A DNA stretch of 64,000 bases from Bacillus sp. FJAT-45037 (GTDB lineage Bacteria > Bacillota > Bacilli > Bacillales > Bacillaceae_D): assembly GCF_002797325.1 (NCBI RefSeq), contig NZ_KZ454938.1:43322-107321 (forward strand), given 5' to 3'. The notes beneath the pieces are model-generated. The model did no database searches. It was not told the origin of the DNA and saw only the letters and a list, made by a program, of their open reading frames with translations. A program made the position numbers and the translations under genes. This document shows positions 51,148 to 62,572 of the stretch, piece by piece. Within the stretch, counting starts at the first letter, position 1, and each line of letters starts with the position of its first letter.

Positions 51148-51729
51148 GTGAATGTAACGGCTGATCGCATCCTCGTCGAAACGCTGTTACAAACGGGACG
51201 GTTTCATGAAGGACTTGAGCAGTTTCGTCTTCCTGATGAGCAACAAAAAGCGATGCTTCATGCATTTCGGACATTAGATGTTGACTTTTCGATTGCCTAT
51301 GTAGGGGAAATCATTGTAGGGTACACCTTAATCTTGCCACCAGAACCAGACGAACGTTGGGTAAAGATGCTTCAGATTCGTGTGTTAGGGGCAATTGAAG
51401 TCATCCCTACTCTTAGGAATAAAGGTGTCGCAAGTCAATTGCTTAAGACCGTCTTACAAACCAAGTCATATGAGAAAGAGATTATTATCTCCCTTGAGTA
51501 TCGCTGGCATTGGGACCTTGAGTCTGTTGATGGAGATAGCGGGCTCTACAAAGAACTTCTTCAGAAGCTACTTTATAAAGGTGGCTTTGAAGAAATATTA
51601 ACCAATGATCCTGATATCGCTTCTTATCCAGAGAATTTCATGATGGCACGAATAGGGCGAGAGATCGAAAGTGAGGATCTCGTTCGATTTTTTGAGCTTG
51701 CAGGAACCAAAAACAAAAGCCAGGTATAG
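51148..51729 (+). CDS. AcuA-like GNAT acetyltransferase
   Basis: 193 aa from GTG at 51148 (AAAAGGAG is only 3-4 nt away, so the start is uncertain). The protein resembles AcuA, the protein acetyltransferase that controls acetyl-CoA synthetase: the GNAT acetyl-CoA part (IGAIEVIPTLRNKGVASQLL region), EYRWHWDLESVDG and YPENFMMARIG all align in order. In B. subtilis acuA sits with acuBC; here it is the third gene of the reductase operon, under the same riboswitch. Substrate unknown. Confidence 0.7.
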   Translation: MNVTADRILVETLLQTGRFHEGLEQFRLPDEQQKAMLHAFRTLDVDFSIAYVGEIIVGYTLILPPEPDERWVKMLQIRVLGAIEVIPTLRNKGVASQLLKTVLQTKSYEKEIIISLEYRWHWDLESVDGDSGLYKELLQKLLYKGGFEEILTNDPDIASYPENFMMARIGREIESEDLVRFFELAGTKNKSQV

Positions 51730-51760
51730 TGAAAGAACCTAATCTTCTAATAGATAAATG

Positions 51761-51810
51761 AAAAGCTTCCTTATACTTAGTTATTGCTAAGTGTGAGGAA
51801 GCTTATTTTA
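51761..51810 (+). terminator. Long hairpin after the nrd operon
   Basis: AAGCTTCCTTATACTTAG/CTAAGTGTGAGGAAGCTT with a 6-nt loop. The T run is interrupted (ATTTTAT), but the stem is very stable and A/T flanks make it possibly bidirectional. Confidence 0.75.
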
Positions 51811-52045
51811 TGTCTATTTTGGCTCTAGGAGAGTGTGCAGTCAATAAGACAAAATTGTCATAAAATCGGTCTAATATTTTAAGAATATGGTGAACAGTGA
51901 GAGCTTGGACTATTTTATGACTTTTAAACCAATAATGAAGACATCCCAAGCCGAATGTCGGGCGACAAGCAACGTGTTCTTTGATATAATGACGTTCAGA
52001 ATCATATGAACAGAGTTTGAACCCGCTCCGTTTTTTTAAGGAGTT
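51811..52045 (-). other. Gap before pcrB; possible remnant of an HNH-type reading frame
   Basis: The minus strand stays open here and reads, among other things, LTVHHILKILDRFYDN then VLLTAHS, which loosely resembles an HNH nuclease core (HHI, N, H). It has no start codon with a ribosome binding site in the gap, and further upstream it runs antisense inside pcrB. I treat it as unproven, perhaps a decayed fragment. Confidence 0.25.
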
Positions 52046-52070
52046 AGGGCAAAATAGGAGTTGAACCTTC

Positions 52071-52757
52071 TTGCTTGAATATACGGAATGGAAGCATGTT
52101 TTTAAATTAGATCCAAACAAAGAGATAAGTGATGAGGATTTAGAAGCCATTTGTGAATCAGGAACAGATGGCTTAATTATTGGTGGTACAGATGGAGTCA
52201 CCCTAGATAACACGTTGCAGTTACTAGCGCGTGTCAGACGATTCTCGGTTTCTGCAGCACTTGAAGTGTCGAATTTAGAGTCAATCACACCAGGCTTCGA
52301 TTATTATTTCATTCCCTCGGTGATGAATAGCAGCAAGGTCGAGTGGATTTCAGGATTGCATCATCAAGCAATCAAAGAATACGGTGCGATTATGAACTGG
52401 GATGAAATTATTATGGAGGGGTACTGTATTTTAAACCCCAAAGCCAAAGCGGCAATTGTAACAGAAGCGCAAACGGAATTAGATAACGAGGATGTTGTGG
52501 CGTATGCGCGAATGGCTGAGCGTTTGTATCACTTCCCAATTTTTTATTTAGAGTATAGTGGCATGTATGGAAAGGCTGATCTCGTTCGACAAGTGAAACA
52601 AGTATTAAAAGAGACGAAGCTTGTTTATGGCGGCGGAATCAAAACAGCTGAACAAGCCAAAGAGATGGCCCAATTTGCGGATATGGTGGTCATTGGCAAC
52701 ATCATCTATGATGATCTGCAAGCTGCACTTAAAACGGTCAAGGCAGTGAAAGGATAA
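52071..52757 (+). CDS. pcrB: Heptaprenylglyceryl phosphate synthase
   Basis: 228 aa. The GGGP-synthase-family TIM barrel joins heptaprenyl diphosphate to glycerol-1-phosphate in Bacillaceae. [40 protein letters not shown] and YGGGIKT are the signatures. The start is a TTG at 52071; GGAG is about 12 nt away, so expression may be weak or the start read differently. It is first of the conserved pcrB-pcrA-ligA-camS block. Confidence 0.93.
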   Translation: MLEYTEWKHVFKLDPNKEISDEDLEAICESGTDGLIIGGTDGVTLDNTLQLLARVRRFSVSAALEVSNLESITPGFDYYFIPSVMNSSKVEWISGLHHQAIKEYGAIMNWDEIIMEGYCILNPKAKAAIVTEAQTELDNEDVVAYARMAERLYHFPIFYLEYSGMYGKADLVRQVKQVLKETKLVYGGGIKTAEQAKEMAQFADMVVIGNIIYDDLQAALKTVKAVKG

Positions 52758-52828
52758 CAAAAATCAATTGCAAGATTTATGGTGTAAAGGTAGACTAAAT
52801 ATAAGAACATTCGTTTGGTGGTGAAGGC

Positions 52829-55057
52829 ATGCAAGAGAAGATTATTGAAAAAATGCTAGCAGGTTTGAATCCTGAGCAAAGGCAGGCAACAACACATACA
52901 GAAGGTCCGTTATTATTAATGGCTGGTGCAGGAAGTGGAAAGACGAGAGTCCTAACTCATCGCATCGCCTATTTATTACGTGAAAAAGCGATTGCGCCGT
53001 GGAATGTACTGGCAATTACATTTACGAACAAAGCATCACGGGAGATGAAAGAACGTGTGGCAAAGCTTGTCGGTCCAGTTGCAGAAGATATATGGATCTC
53101 AACGTTTCACTCGATGTGCGTTCGTATTTTACGCCGCGACATTGATCGCATTGGCTACAACCGTAACTTTACGATTCTAGATTCTACAGATCAGTTATCG
53201 GTTATTAAGCAATTATTAAAAAATAAGAACATTGATCCGAAGAAATTTGAGCCACGAAGCCTTTTAGGTACGATTAGTGGTTGGAAGAATGAATTGAAAA
53301 AGCCAGGTGAATGTATGGGACAAGCAACAGGGCCCTATGATCAGACAGCTGCTGAGATCTATGTAGACTATCAGAAACAACTGAAAAAAAATCACGCGCT
53401 CGATTTTGATGACTTAATTATGAAGACAATCGAGTTGTTTAAGCTTGTCCCGGAAGTATTAGAATTCTACCAACGTAAATTCCAATACATTTTAGTTGAT
53501 GAGTATCAAGATACGAATAAAGCACAATACATGCTTGTCCGTATGTTAAGTGATAAATATGAAAATATTTGTGTTGTAGGGGATTCGGATCAGTCCATTT
53601 ATCGTTGGAGAGGTGCTGACATTGCCAATATCCTTTCCTTTGAAGAAGACTATCCAAAGGCAACTGTAATCCTTCTTGAACAAAACTATCGTTCAACGAA
53701 AACGATCTTAGATGCTGCGAATAAGGTCATCGAAAATAACATGAATCGAAAACCGAAAAATCTTTGGACGGAAAACGATGCAGGACCGAAGATTGGCTAC
53801 TTTGGAGCGGATACAGAACACTCAGAAGCTCAATTTGTTGTCGAGAAAATCCGTGAAGCTATTCGTAGTGGAGAGCAGACATATTCAGATACGGCAATCC
53901 TTTATCGCACCAATGCACAGTCTCGAGTGATTGAGGAATTCTTTGTGAAGTCGAACATTGAGTACAACATCGTCGGTGGTACGAAGTTCTACGATCGTAA
54001 AGAGATTAAAGACGTTTTAGCTTATTTGCGTTTAATTTCCAACCCAGATGATGATATTAGCTTACAACGGATCGTTAATGTGCCAAAGCGTGGAATCGGT
54101 GCGACAACCGTTGATAAAATCGGTGCCTACGCAGTGAACCAAGGAGTTTCTCTATTCTCAGCTTTGCAAGAAATCGAGCAGATTGGTGTGACAGCACGTG
54201 CCGTTGGGAAGTTGGTTGAATTTAGAGATCAACTAGCTCATTGGATTCAAATGCAGGAATATTTATCGGTCACAGAGCTTGTGGAAGAATTACTAGATCG
54301 GACAGGCTACCGTGACATGCTTCGTAACGATCAGTCCATTGAAGCACAGAGTCGTCTAGAGAATATCGATGAGTTTATTACGGTAACGAATGAATTCGAG
54401 AAATCGAATGACGATAAATCACTCGTTTCCTTCTTAACCGATCTAGCCCTTGTTGCTGATATTGATAAGTTAGAAGATGAAGATGACGGAAAGCCTAAAG
54501 ATGCTGTGACTTTAATGACCTTACACTCTGCCAAGGGTTTAGAGTTTCCACTTGTATTCCTGATTGGTATGGAAGAAGGGATTTTCCCACACAGTCGCTC
54601 GTTATTTGAGGAAGAAGAAATGGAAGAGGAACGCCGTCTTGCTTATGTCGGTATTACCAGAGCAGAGAAGCAGCTCTACTTAACGAATGCGAGAATGCGT
54701 ACCCTTTACGGTAAAACAAATATGAACCCTCCGTCGCGCTTTATCTCGGAAATTCCTGAAGAATGTATTGACCAGATGAATGAAGAGAAAGAGACCCCAG
54801 CTTGGATGAAGACGTCCCGTTCAGCGAGTCCGAGTGCTAGACCGACTTCAAAAGTGAGAAGTTCAGGTATGACCACAACTGGCGGCGATCAGTTTGCTTG
54901 GTCAGTTGGCGATAAAGCAGGTCATAAAAAGTGGGGCGTCGGTACGGTTGTAAGTATTAAGGGAGAAGGCGAGTCGGTAGAACTTGATATCGCATTCCCG
55001 CAACCAACAGGTATAAAGCGTCTATTTGCAAAGTTTGCACCGATTACGAAGCAGTAA
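52829..55057 (+). CDS. pcrA: ATP-dependent DNA helicase PcrA
   Basis: A 742-aa superfamily 1A 3'-5' helicase used in repair and conflict resolution. Walker A is GAGSGKTR (33-40), motif [10 protein letters not shown], motif [17 protein letters not shown], motif [13 protein letters not shown] and motif [20 protein letters not shown] Ser-rich linker leads to the C-terminal Tudor-like domain ([16 protein letters not shown]) that binds RNA polymerase in relatives. It has full length. Next to ligA, 15 bp apart. Confidence 0.97.
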   Translation: MQEKIIEKMLAGLNPEQRQATTHTEGPLLLMAGAGSGKTRVLTHRIAYLLREKAIAPWNVLAITFTNKASREMKERVAKLVGPVAEDIWISTFHSMCVRILRRDIDRIGYNRNFTILDSTDQLSVIKQLLKNKNIDPKKFEPRSLLGTISGWKNELKKPGECMGQATGPYDQTAAEIYVDYQKQLKKNHALDFDDLIMKTIELFKLVPEVLEFYQRKFQYILVDEYQDTNKAQYMLVRMLSDKYENICVVGDSDQSIYRWRGADIANILSFEEDYPKATVILLEQNYRSTKTILDAANKVIENNMNRKPKNLWTENDAGPKIGYFGADTEHSEAQFVVEKIREAIRSGEQTYSDTAILYRTNAQSRVIEEFFVKSNIEYNIVGGTKFYDRKEIKDVLAYLRLISNPDDDISLQRIVNVPKRGIGATTVDKIGAYAVNQGVSLFSALQEIEQIGVTARAVGKLVEFRDQLAHWIQMQEYLSVTELVEELLDRTGYRDMLRNDQSIEAQSRLENIDEFITVTNEFEKSNDDKSLVSFLTDLALVADIDKLEDEDDGKPKDAVTLMTLHSAKGLEFPLVFLIGMEEGIFPHSRSLFEEEEMEEERRLAYVGITRAEKQLYLTNARMRTLYGKTNMNPPSRFISEIPEECIDQMNEEKETPAWMKTSRSASPSARPTSKVRSSGMTTTGGDQFAWSVGDKAGHKKWGVGTVVSIKGEGESVELDIAFPQPTGIKRLFAKFAPITKQ

Positions 55058-57079
<2,022 letters not shown>

Positions 57080-57107
57080 CTCTTTTTATGTGGAGGGGAG
57101 GAAATTC

Positions 57108-58295
57108 ATGAACGTAAATCGATGGGGGATTGTTACGGCTGTTAGTCTTTTGTTTTTAACAGGCTGCTTTCCGATGTTTCAACAACCAGAGGAAGAAGAA
57201 ACCGTAGTTGAAGAACCACAACAAGAGGAGCAGAATGTCGATATTGTTCCACAAGTTTCAACACCAGAAAATTATTATCAAAGTGTGCTCTATGACGGCG
57301 CGTATTTGCACGGTAACTCAAGAGGATTTGGAAATGCGGTCGTCTATAATAGATTAGATTTGGATCAGCTAGAAATGGGTTTAACGCAAATTGCGAAAGA
57401 AACATTTGATCCAGAAAACTATTTTTTCCGTGAAGGTCAGTTTATCTCAAGAAGTGAAATTAATGAATGGTTAATGCGATATGATGAAGAATCGAACCGG
57501 TTTGGAATTAACCCAGCTCTAGGTGAGGGTGAGACGATGCGCGAGCGAGAAGATAGCCAGCCTCGTTATTTATCGCATATTTTAGAACATAACTATTTAG
57601 TTCAGAACGAAAACGGTAACTATGAACTTGGGGGCATTGTCATTGGGTTATCAATGAATAGTGTGTATAATTTCCGAGTCGAAGACGATCAAGGGCGCTA
57701 TACCTTCTATGAAACAAACATTAGTCAAGAAGTGATGGAACGTCAAGGGCAAGAGATGGCTGCTGAAATTGTTGAGCGGTTGCGTGTAACTACACGAGAG
57801 GATGGAGTATTTAACCAAATTCCAATCACCGTTGCGTTGTTTAGAGAACAACCACAGCAATCAACGATTCCTGGAAACTTTATTATGAAGTCAACAGCAC
57901 CACCGGGCGAGGGATTAGAACGCTGGCAACGATTAAATGAAAGATACTATCTATTCCCATCAAGCGCGGCAAACGAAGATGTTAATAATGATGCGGCTCA
58001 ATTTCAGCAAGTGAAAGATGACTTACAAAGCTTCTTCGATACATTTGTAGGCGTAGTGGGAAGAGGGTATTATGTCGATAATCAATTACAAGAAATGACA
58101 ATTGAAGTCCCACTTCGCTACCAAGGGAAAGCAGAGATTGTTGCCTTAACACAATATGCAGCGGATGTGATCCAACAACGTATGACCAATCAAAATGTAA
58201 AAGTTAATCTGTATGTGACGTCGGTTGCAGGAAAACATGAAAGTTTGGTAGTCAAAAATCCAGGTGAAGAACCATTTATTCATGTCTTTGAATAG
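57108..58295 (+). CDS. camS: CamS-family sex-pheromone lipoprotein
   Basis: 395 aa. The signal peptide ends in lipobox LTGC (about Cys23), followed by a very acidic, Gln-rich linker (QPEEEETVVEEPQQEEQ) and the CamS domain (YYQSVLYDGAYLHGNSRG). It corresponds to B. subtilis YerH after ligA. In enterococci and staphylococci the signal peptide of such proteins yields a pheromone; here that is not implied. GGAGGGGAGG lies before the ATG. Confidence 0.9.
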   Translation: MNVNRWGIVTAVSLLFLTGCFPMFQQPEEEETVVEEPQQEEQNVDIVPQVSTPENYYQSVLYDGAYLHGNSRGFGNAVVYNRLDLDQLEMGLTQIAKETFDPENYFFREGQFISRSEINEWLMRYDEESNRFGINPALGEGETMREREDSQPRYLSHILEHNYLVQNENGNYELGGIVIGLSMNSVYNFRVEDDQGRYTFYETNISQEVMERQGQEMAAEIVERLRVTTREDGVFNQIPITVALFREQPQQSTIPGNFIMKSTAPPGEGLERWQRLNERYYLFPSSAANEDVNNDAAQFQQVKDDLQSFFDTFVGVVGRGYYVDNQLQEMTIEVPLRYQGKAEIVALTQYAADVIQQRMTNQNVKVNLYVTSVAGKHESLVVKNPGEEPFIHVFE

Positions 58296-58318
58296 AGCTC
58301 CTTTCGAGGGGCTTTTTC
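58294..58318 (+). terminator. Terminator of the pcrB-camS block
   Basis: AGCTCC-tttcga-GGGGCT stem followed by TTTTTC, overlapping the camS stop. Confidence 0.8.
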
Positions 58319-58648
58319 TATGATTAATCACTATATTATAAAATATATGGTTAAGGGATAACACATTGGAAGCGCTTATTGTAAATAAAGTGTGACCAAA
58401 ATAGGGTAAGTGTTAAAAAAGTGTTTATTATTGATTAAGATCGTGATATATTTAGGACGTTTGATGGAGGTTGTACAGAGAGATAAGAAGTCAGATGTCT
58501 AACCAACATCAAGCCTGCAAGATAACGCTTACAAAATAGATGATGGATTGTTTGATTAGGGAAGGTCGTCTCATGAATAAGGCTACCTAATGAAATGACC
58601 GATAATTTTTGGTGTTCTCTTGTAACAATCATAAGGGGGAAAAGAAAA
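58319..58648 (+). other. Long 5' leader region of nupN with hairpins and weak cre-like sites
   Basis: About 330 bp without a gene. Two cre-like sequences with two mismatches each, TTGGAAGCGCTTATT (58366-58380) and AAGATAACGCTTACA (58519-58533), suggest catabolite control. Hairpins are GATGT/ACATC (58494-58510) and GGTCGTCTCAT/ATGAAATGACC (about 58563-58600, then ATTTTT). I do not recognise a known riboswitch. Confidence 0.4.
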
Positions 58649-59770
58649 ATGAAGAAATGGTTACGTACATTATCAATGACTGTTGTTGCTGCAGTCGCTT
58701 TAGCTGCTTGTGGAACGGGTGACGATGCCGCAGAAACACCTGCAGGTGAAGAAGGGTCAACAGAAGACGCTGTTGAAGCTAGTGAATTTAAAGTCGCAAT
58801 GGTAACAGATGTTGGCGGAATTGATGATAAATCATTTAATCAATCAGCTTGGGAAGGGTTATCTGAATTCGGGCAAGAAGCAGGACTAGAAGAGGGAACT
58901 GGATATCGTTACCTTCAATCTGCTTCAATGGATGACTTTGAACCAAATCTTCGTAGCTTAGTTCGTGAAGATGCTGATCTAGTATGGGGAATCGGATTTT
59001 TAATGGAAGAAGCGATTCGCACAATTGCTGAACAAGTAGAAGACACTCAACTTGCGATCGTAGATACAGTTGTATTAGATGCAGATGAGAACACATATAG
59101 CAACATTGCAAACGTTACCTTTAAAGAGCACGAAGGTTCTTTCCTAGTTGGTGTGGCAGCTGGTCTTCACACTGAAGGAAATAAAGTTGGTTTCATTGGT
59201 GGGGTAGAGAGTGGCTTAATTAAGAAGTTTGAAAATGGTTTTAAAGCTGGAGTAAAAGCAGTTAATCCAGACGCTGAAATTCTAGTTCAATACGCAGAGA
59301 GCTTTAACGATGCATCTCGTGGTTCTCAAATTGCTAACACAATGTATAGCCAAGGCGCAGACATTATCTATCATGCTGCTGGTGGTACTGGAAACGGGTT
59401 ATTCACAGAAGCTATTAACCGTGCAATGAACGGTGAAAACATATGGGCAATCGGTGTAGACCGTGACCAATTTGAAGAAGGTGAGTATGGTGATGAAGGT
59501 CAATCTGTTACGCTTACTTCAATGATTAAACGTGTAGACACTGCTGTACAAATTGTTTCTGAGCAAACAATGAACGGCGACTTCCCAGGTGGCGAAATTC
59601 TTGAATATGGTCTTGAAGAAGATGCTGTCGGAATTGCCCCTTCGACGGATAACTTATCTGAAGAAGCATTAGATGCAGTAGAAGAGCACCAAGCTTTAAT
59701 TCAATCAGGTGACATTGTCGTACCTCAAACAGATGAAGAGTACGAAGAGTACCTAAATAGCTTAGAATAA
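58649..59770 (+). CDS. nupN: BMP-family nucleoside-binding lipoprotein
   Basis: 373 aa. Substrate-binding protein of a nucleoside ABC importer (B. subtilis NupN/YufN, guanosine). The signal peptide ends in LAAC, and a highly acidic linker (DDAAETPAGEEGSTED) follows. The BMP domain has VTDVGGIDDKSFNQSAWEG and YHAAGGTGNGLF. AAGGGGGAAA precedes the chosen ATG at 58649. The protein is anchored outside the membrane. The substrate is inferred from family. Confidence 0.9.
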   Translation: MKKWLRTLSMTVVAAVALAACGTGDDAAETPAGEEGSTEDAVEASEFKVAMVTDVGGIDDKSFNQSAWEGLSEFGQEAGLEEGTGYRYLQSASMDDFEPNLRSLVREDADLVWGIGFLMEEAIRTIAEQVEDTQLAIVDTVVLDADENTYSNIANVTFKEHEGSFLVGVAAGLHTEGNKVGFIGGVESGLIKKFENGFKAGVKAVNPDAEILVQYAESFNDASRGSQIANTMYSQGADIIYHAAGGTGNGLFTEAINRAMNGENIWAIGVDRDQFEEGEYGDEGQSVTLTSMIKRVDTAVQIVSEQTMNGDFPGGEILEYGLEEDAVGIAPSTDNLSEEALDAVEEHQALIQSGDIVVPQTDEEYEEYLNSLE

Positions 59771-59789
59771 GCAATAAAATTATACGCAA

Positions 59790-59823
59790 GCAAAGGCTAG
59801 TATCGCACTAGCCTTTGTTTTAC
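59790..59823 (+). terminator. First terminator between nupN and nupO
   Basis: GCAAAGGCTAG-tatcgca-CTAGCCTTTG followed by TTTTA. It should make binding protein more abundant than the membrane complex. Confidence 0.85.
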
Positions 59824-59872
59824 CTTAAAAAGGTATTTGGTATGAAATGTCAGTCCTTTAATGGTAAAGGGA

Positions 59873-59918
59873 CAATGACGGATTGCTGTTTGCACAATCC
59901 ATCATTGCCTCTTTTTTT
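59873..59918 (+). terminator. Second terminator between nupN and nupO
   Basis: CAATGACGGATTG/CAATCCATCATTG stem (9-nt loop; one mismatch) and T7 after GCCTC. No clear promoter is seen between it and nupO. Confidence 0.8.
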
Positions 59919-59984
59919 GACTCAACAGGTTAATCGACCTGTCACGCTACAGCTCTTCTCTTAAATACGTAAGGAGTGAATCCG

Positions 59985-61514
59985 ATGAGTTATGTTATTG
60001 AAATGAATAACATCCGCAAAGAATTTCCTGGCATTGTCGCTAATGATAATATTACACTCCAGCTTAAAAAAGGTGAGATTCATGCCTTACTTGGTGAAAA
60101 TGGAGCTGGAAAATCAACGTTAATGAATGTTTTATTTGGCTTGTATCAACCAGAACGTGGGGAGATTCGAGTTCGTGGTGAGGGTGTGAAGATCACCGAC
60201 CCTAACGTAGCTAACAAACTCGGGATTGGTATGGTTCATCAACATTTTATGCTTGTTGACAAATTTACGGTAACAGAAAACATCATTATGGGAAATGAGC
60301 CAAAGAGATTTGGAATGGTAAATAAAAAGAAGGCAGCCAAAGAGGTCGAAGAAATTTCAGAACGTTATGGTCTAGCAGTCGATCCACATGCGAAGATTGA
60401 GAATATTTCAGTTGGAATGCAACAACGTGTTGAGATTTTGAAAACGCTCTATCGTGGTGCCGATATTCTTATTTTTGATGAGCCGACAGCCGTACTTACT
60501 CCGCAAGAAATCCAAGAATTAATTGGAATTATGAAAGCCCTAGTAGCTGAAGGGAAATCCATTATTCTAATCACTCATAAGCTGAAAGAAATTCTATCGG
60601 TTTGTGATCGTTGTACGGTCATTCGTCGCGGAAAAGGTATTGGAACCGTTGAAGTAAGTGAAACGGACCAAGACAAATTAGCAGCAATGATGGTTGGTCG
60701 CGAAGTAAACTTTAAAGTTGATAAGACACCTGCTACACCAGCGGAGACGGTACTTTCTGTAGCTGATTTAACAGTTAAAAACTCACGGGGTGTTGATGCA
60801 GTCAAGTCTCTTAATCTCGATATTAAAGCGGGAGAAATATTAGGTCTTGCCGGCGTAGATGGAAATGGACAATCTGAATTTATTGAAGCGATTACTGGTC
60901 TTCGTAAAGTCGATCAAGGCTCAATCAAGTTAAACGGAAAAGAATTAGCAGGCTTGAAGCCTCGTAAAGTGACCGAATCAGGTATCGGACATATTCCTGA
61001 AGATCGTCATAAGCATGGTTTGGTTCTTGATTTTGCTATTGGTGAGAATATCGTTTTGCAGACGTACTACCAGCAACCGTATTCAAAAAATATGGTCTTA
61101 AATCATACAGAGATTTATAAAAAGGCGAATGAGTTAATCAAAGATTTTGATGTGCGTACTCCATCAGAATTCACACCAGCACGTGCTTTATCAGGAGGAA
61201 ATCAACAAAAAGCGATTATCGCAAGAGAAGTAGACCGCTCACCGGATTTCCTAATCGCGGCACAACCGACTCGTGGTTTGGATGTTGGAGCGATCGAATC
61301 GATCCACAAGCGTCTGATATTAGAACGAGATAAAGGACGAGCAGTGTTGTTGATGTCGCTTGAATTAGATGAAATTTTAAATGTAAGTGACCGAATTGCC
61401 GTGATGTATGAGGGGCAAATTGTAGCTATTGTTGATGCCGATCAAACAAATGAGAAAGAACTTGGGCTCCTAATGGCAGGCGGAAAGAAAGAGAAGGCAG
61501 GTGAAGCGAAGTGA
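59985..61514 (+). CDS. nupO: Nucleoside ABC transporter ATP-binding protein (double domain)
   Basis: 509 aa with two ABC domains. The first has Walker A GENGAGKST, signature VGMQQRVEIL and Walker B LIFDEPTAVLT. The second is degenerate in Walker A (AGVDGNGQSE) and reads AAQPTRGLD at Walker B, as usual in sugar/nucleoside ATPases, with signature SGGNQQKAIIARE. GTAAGGAGTG fits the ATG at 59985. It overlaps nupP by 4 bp. Confidence 0.94.
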   Translation: MSYVIEMNNIRKEFPGIVANDNITLQLKKGEIHALLGENGAGKSTLMNVLFGLYQPERGEIRVRGEGVKITDPNVANKLGIGMVHQHFMLVDKFTVTENIIMGNEPKRFGMVNKKKAAKEVEEISERYGLAVDPHAKIENISVGMQQRVEILKTLYRGADILIFDEPTAVLTPQEIQELIGIMKALVAEGKSIILITHKLKEILSVCDRCTVIRRGKGIGTVEVSETDQDKLAAMMVGREVNFKVDKTPATPAETVLSVADLTVKNSRGVDAVKSLNLDIKAGEILGLAGVDGNGQSEFIEAITGLRKVDQGSIKLNGKELAGLKPRKVTESGIGHIPEDRHKHGLVLDFAIGENIVLQTYYQQPYSKNMVLNHTEIYKKANELIKDFDVRTPSEFTPARALSGGNQQKAIIAREVDRSPDFLIAAQPTRGLDVGAIESIHKRLILERDKGRAVLLMSLELDEILNVSDRIAVMYEGQIVAIVDADQTNEKELGLLMAGGKKEKAGEAK

Positions 61515-62572
61515 TAGCAAAATGGCTTCCTAAAGGTCGATTATTGTCTTGGTCTATTCCTTTGATTGCTGTATTTTTAGGGGTTTTTATTGGGGCAATT
61601 ATTATGCTTATCAGTGGATACAATCCGATTACAGGATACACTGCATTAATTAAAGGAATCTTTAGTGACTCCTACTACCTTGGAGAAACGATTCGAATGA
61701 TGACACCGCTTATATTAGCAGGTCTCGCAGTTGCTTTTGCGTTTCGAACAGGTTTATTTAACATTGGTGTAGAAGGACAATTAATTGTTGGTTGGTTGGC
61801 TTCTGTTTATGTCGGAATTGCCTTTGATCTTCCTGCAATCCTTCACTTACCAATGGCGATTTTAGCAGGAGCGCTTGCCGGAGCAGTATGGGGTTTCATT
61901 CCTGGATTATTAAAAGCAAGATTTCATGTACATGAAGTTATCGTCACAATCATGATGAATTACATTGCTCTATTCTCGGCTAATGCTATTATTCGTACGT
62001 ACTTAATTGTACCAGGAGAGAGAACCGATTCAATTAATCAATCGGCTTCTCTTTCATCACCATTATTACAATCGCTGACAGATTACTCAAGGCTACATTG
62101 GGGATTTGTGGTAGCGGTATTAGCTTGTGTGATTATGTGGTTTATTTTATGGAGAACAACAAAAGGGTATGAATTACGTGCAGTAGGGCTCAACCAGCAT
62201 GCCTCACAATACGCTGGGATGAATGTTCAACGTAATATTATTTTATCTATGCTCATTAGTGGTAGCTTTGCCGGTGTCGCAGGTGCGATGGAGGGGCTTG
62301 GAACATACGGATATATGAGTATCTTATCAGGTTTCTCAGGAGTTGGATTTGACGGGATCGCCGTCGCCCTTCTTGGTGCAAACACAGCCGTTGGTGTCAT
62401 TCTTGCTTCATTCTTATTTGGCGGTTTAAAGATTGGTGCGCTAAATATGCAATCACAAGCGGGTGTTCCGACAGAGTTAGTTGAAATTGTTATCGCGTTA
62501 ATTATATTCTTTGTAGCTTCTAGTTACATCATTCGCTGGGTTATGAACCGTGTGAAGAAGGAGGACATCTAA
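61511..62572 (+). CDS. nupP: Nucleoside ABC transporter permease, subunit 1
   Basis: 353 aa, GTG start overlapping the nupO stop. BPD_transp_2 family, about eight to ten helices. FNIGVEGQLIVGWLASVY and the cytoplasmic coupling motif YAGMNVQRNIILSMLISGSFAGVAGA are the family marks. It overlaps nupQ by one base. Confidence 0.93.
   Translation: MIAKWLPKGRLLSWSIPLIAVFLGVFIGAIIMLISGYNPITGYTALIKGIFSDSYYLGETIRMMTPLILAGLAVAFAFRTGLFNIGVEGQLIVGWLASVYVGIAFDLPAILHLPMAILAGALAGAVWGFIPGLLKARFHVHEVIVTIMMNYIALFSANAIIRTYLIVPGERTDSINQSASLSSPLLQSLTDYSRLHWGFVVAVLACVIMWFILWRTTKGYELRAVGLNQHASQYAGMNVQRNIILSMLISGSFAGVAGAMEGLGTYGYMSILSGFSGVGFDGIAVALLGANTAVGVILASFLFGGLKIGALNMQSQAGVPTELVEIVIALIIFFVASSYIIRWVMNRVKKEDI

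Noticed and set aside
51803-52288. 161-codon minus-strand frame spanning the gap and the start of pcrB
   Set aside because: Half lies antisense in conserved pcrB and no ribosome binding site is seen; only the gap part is kept as a weak HNH-like observation.
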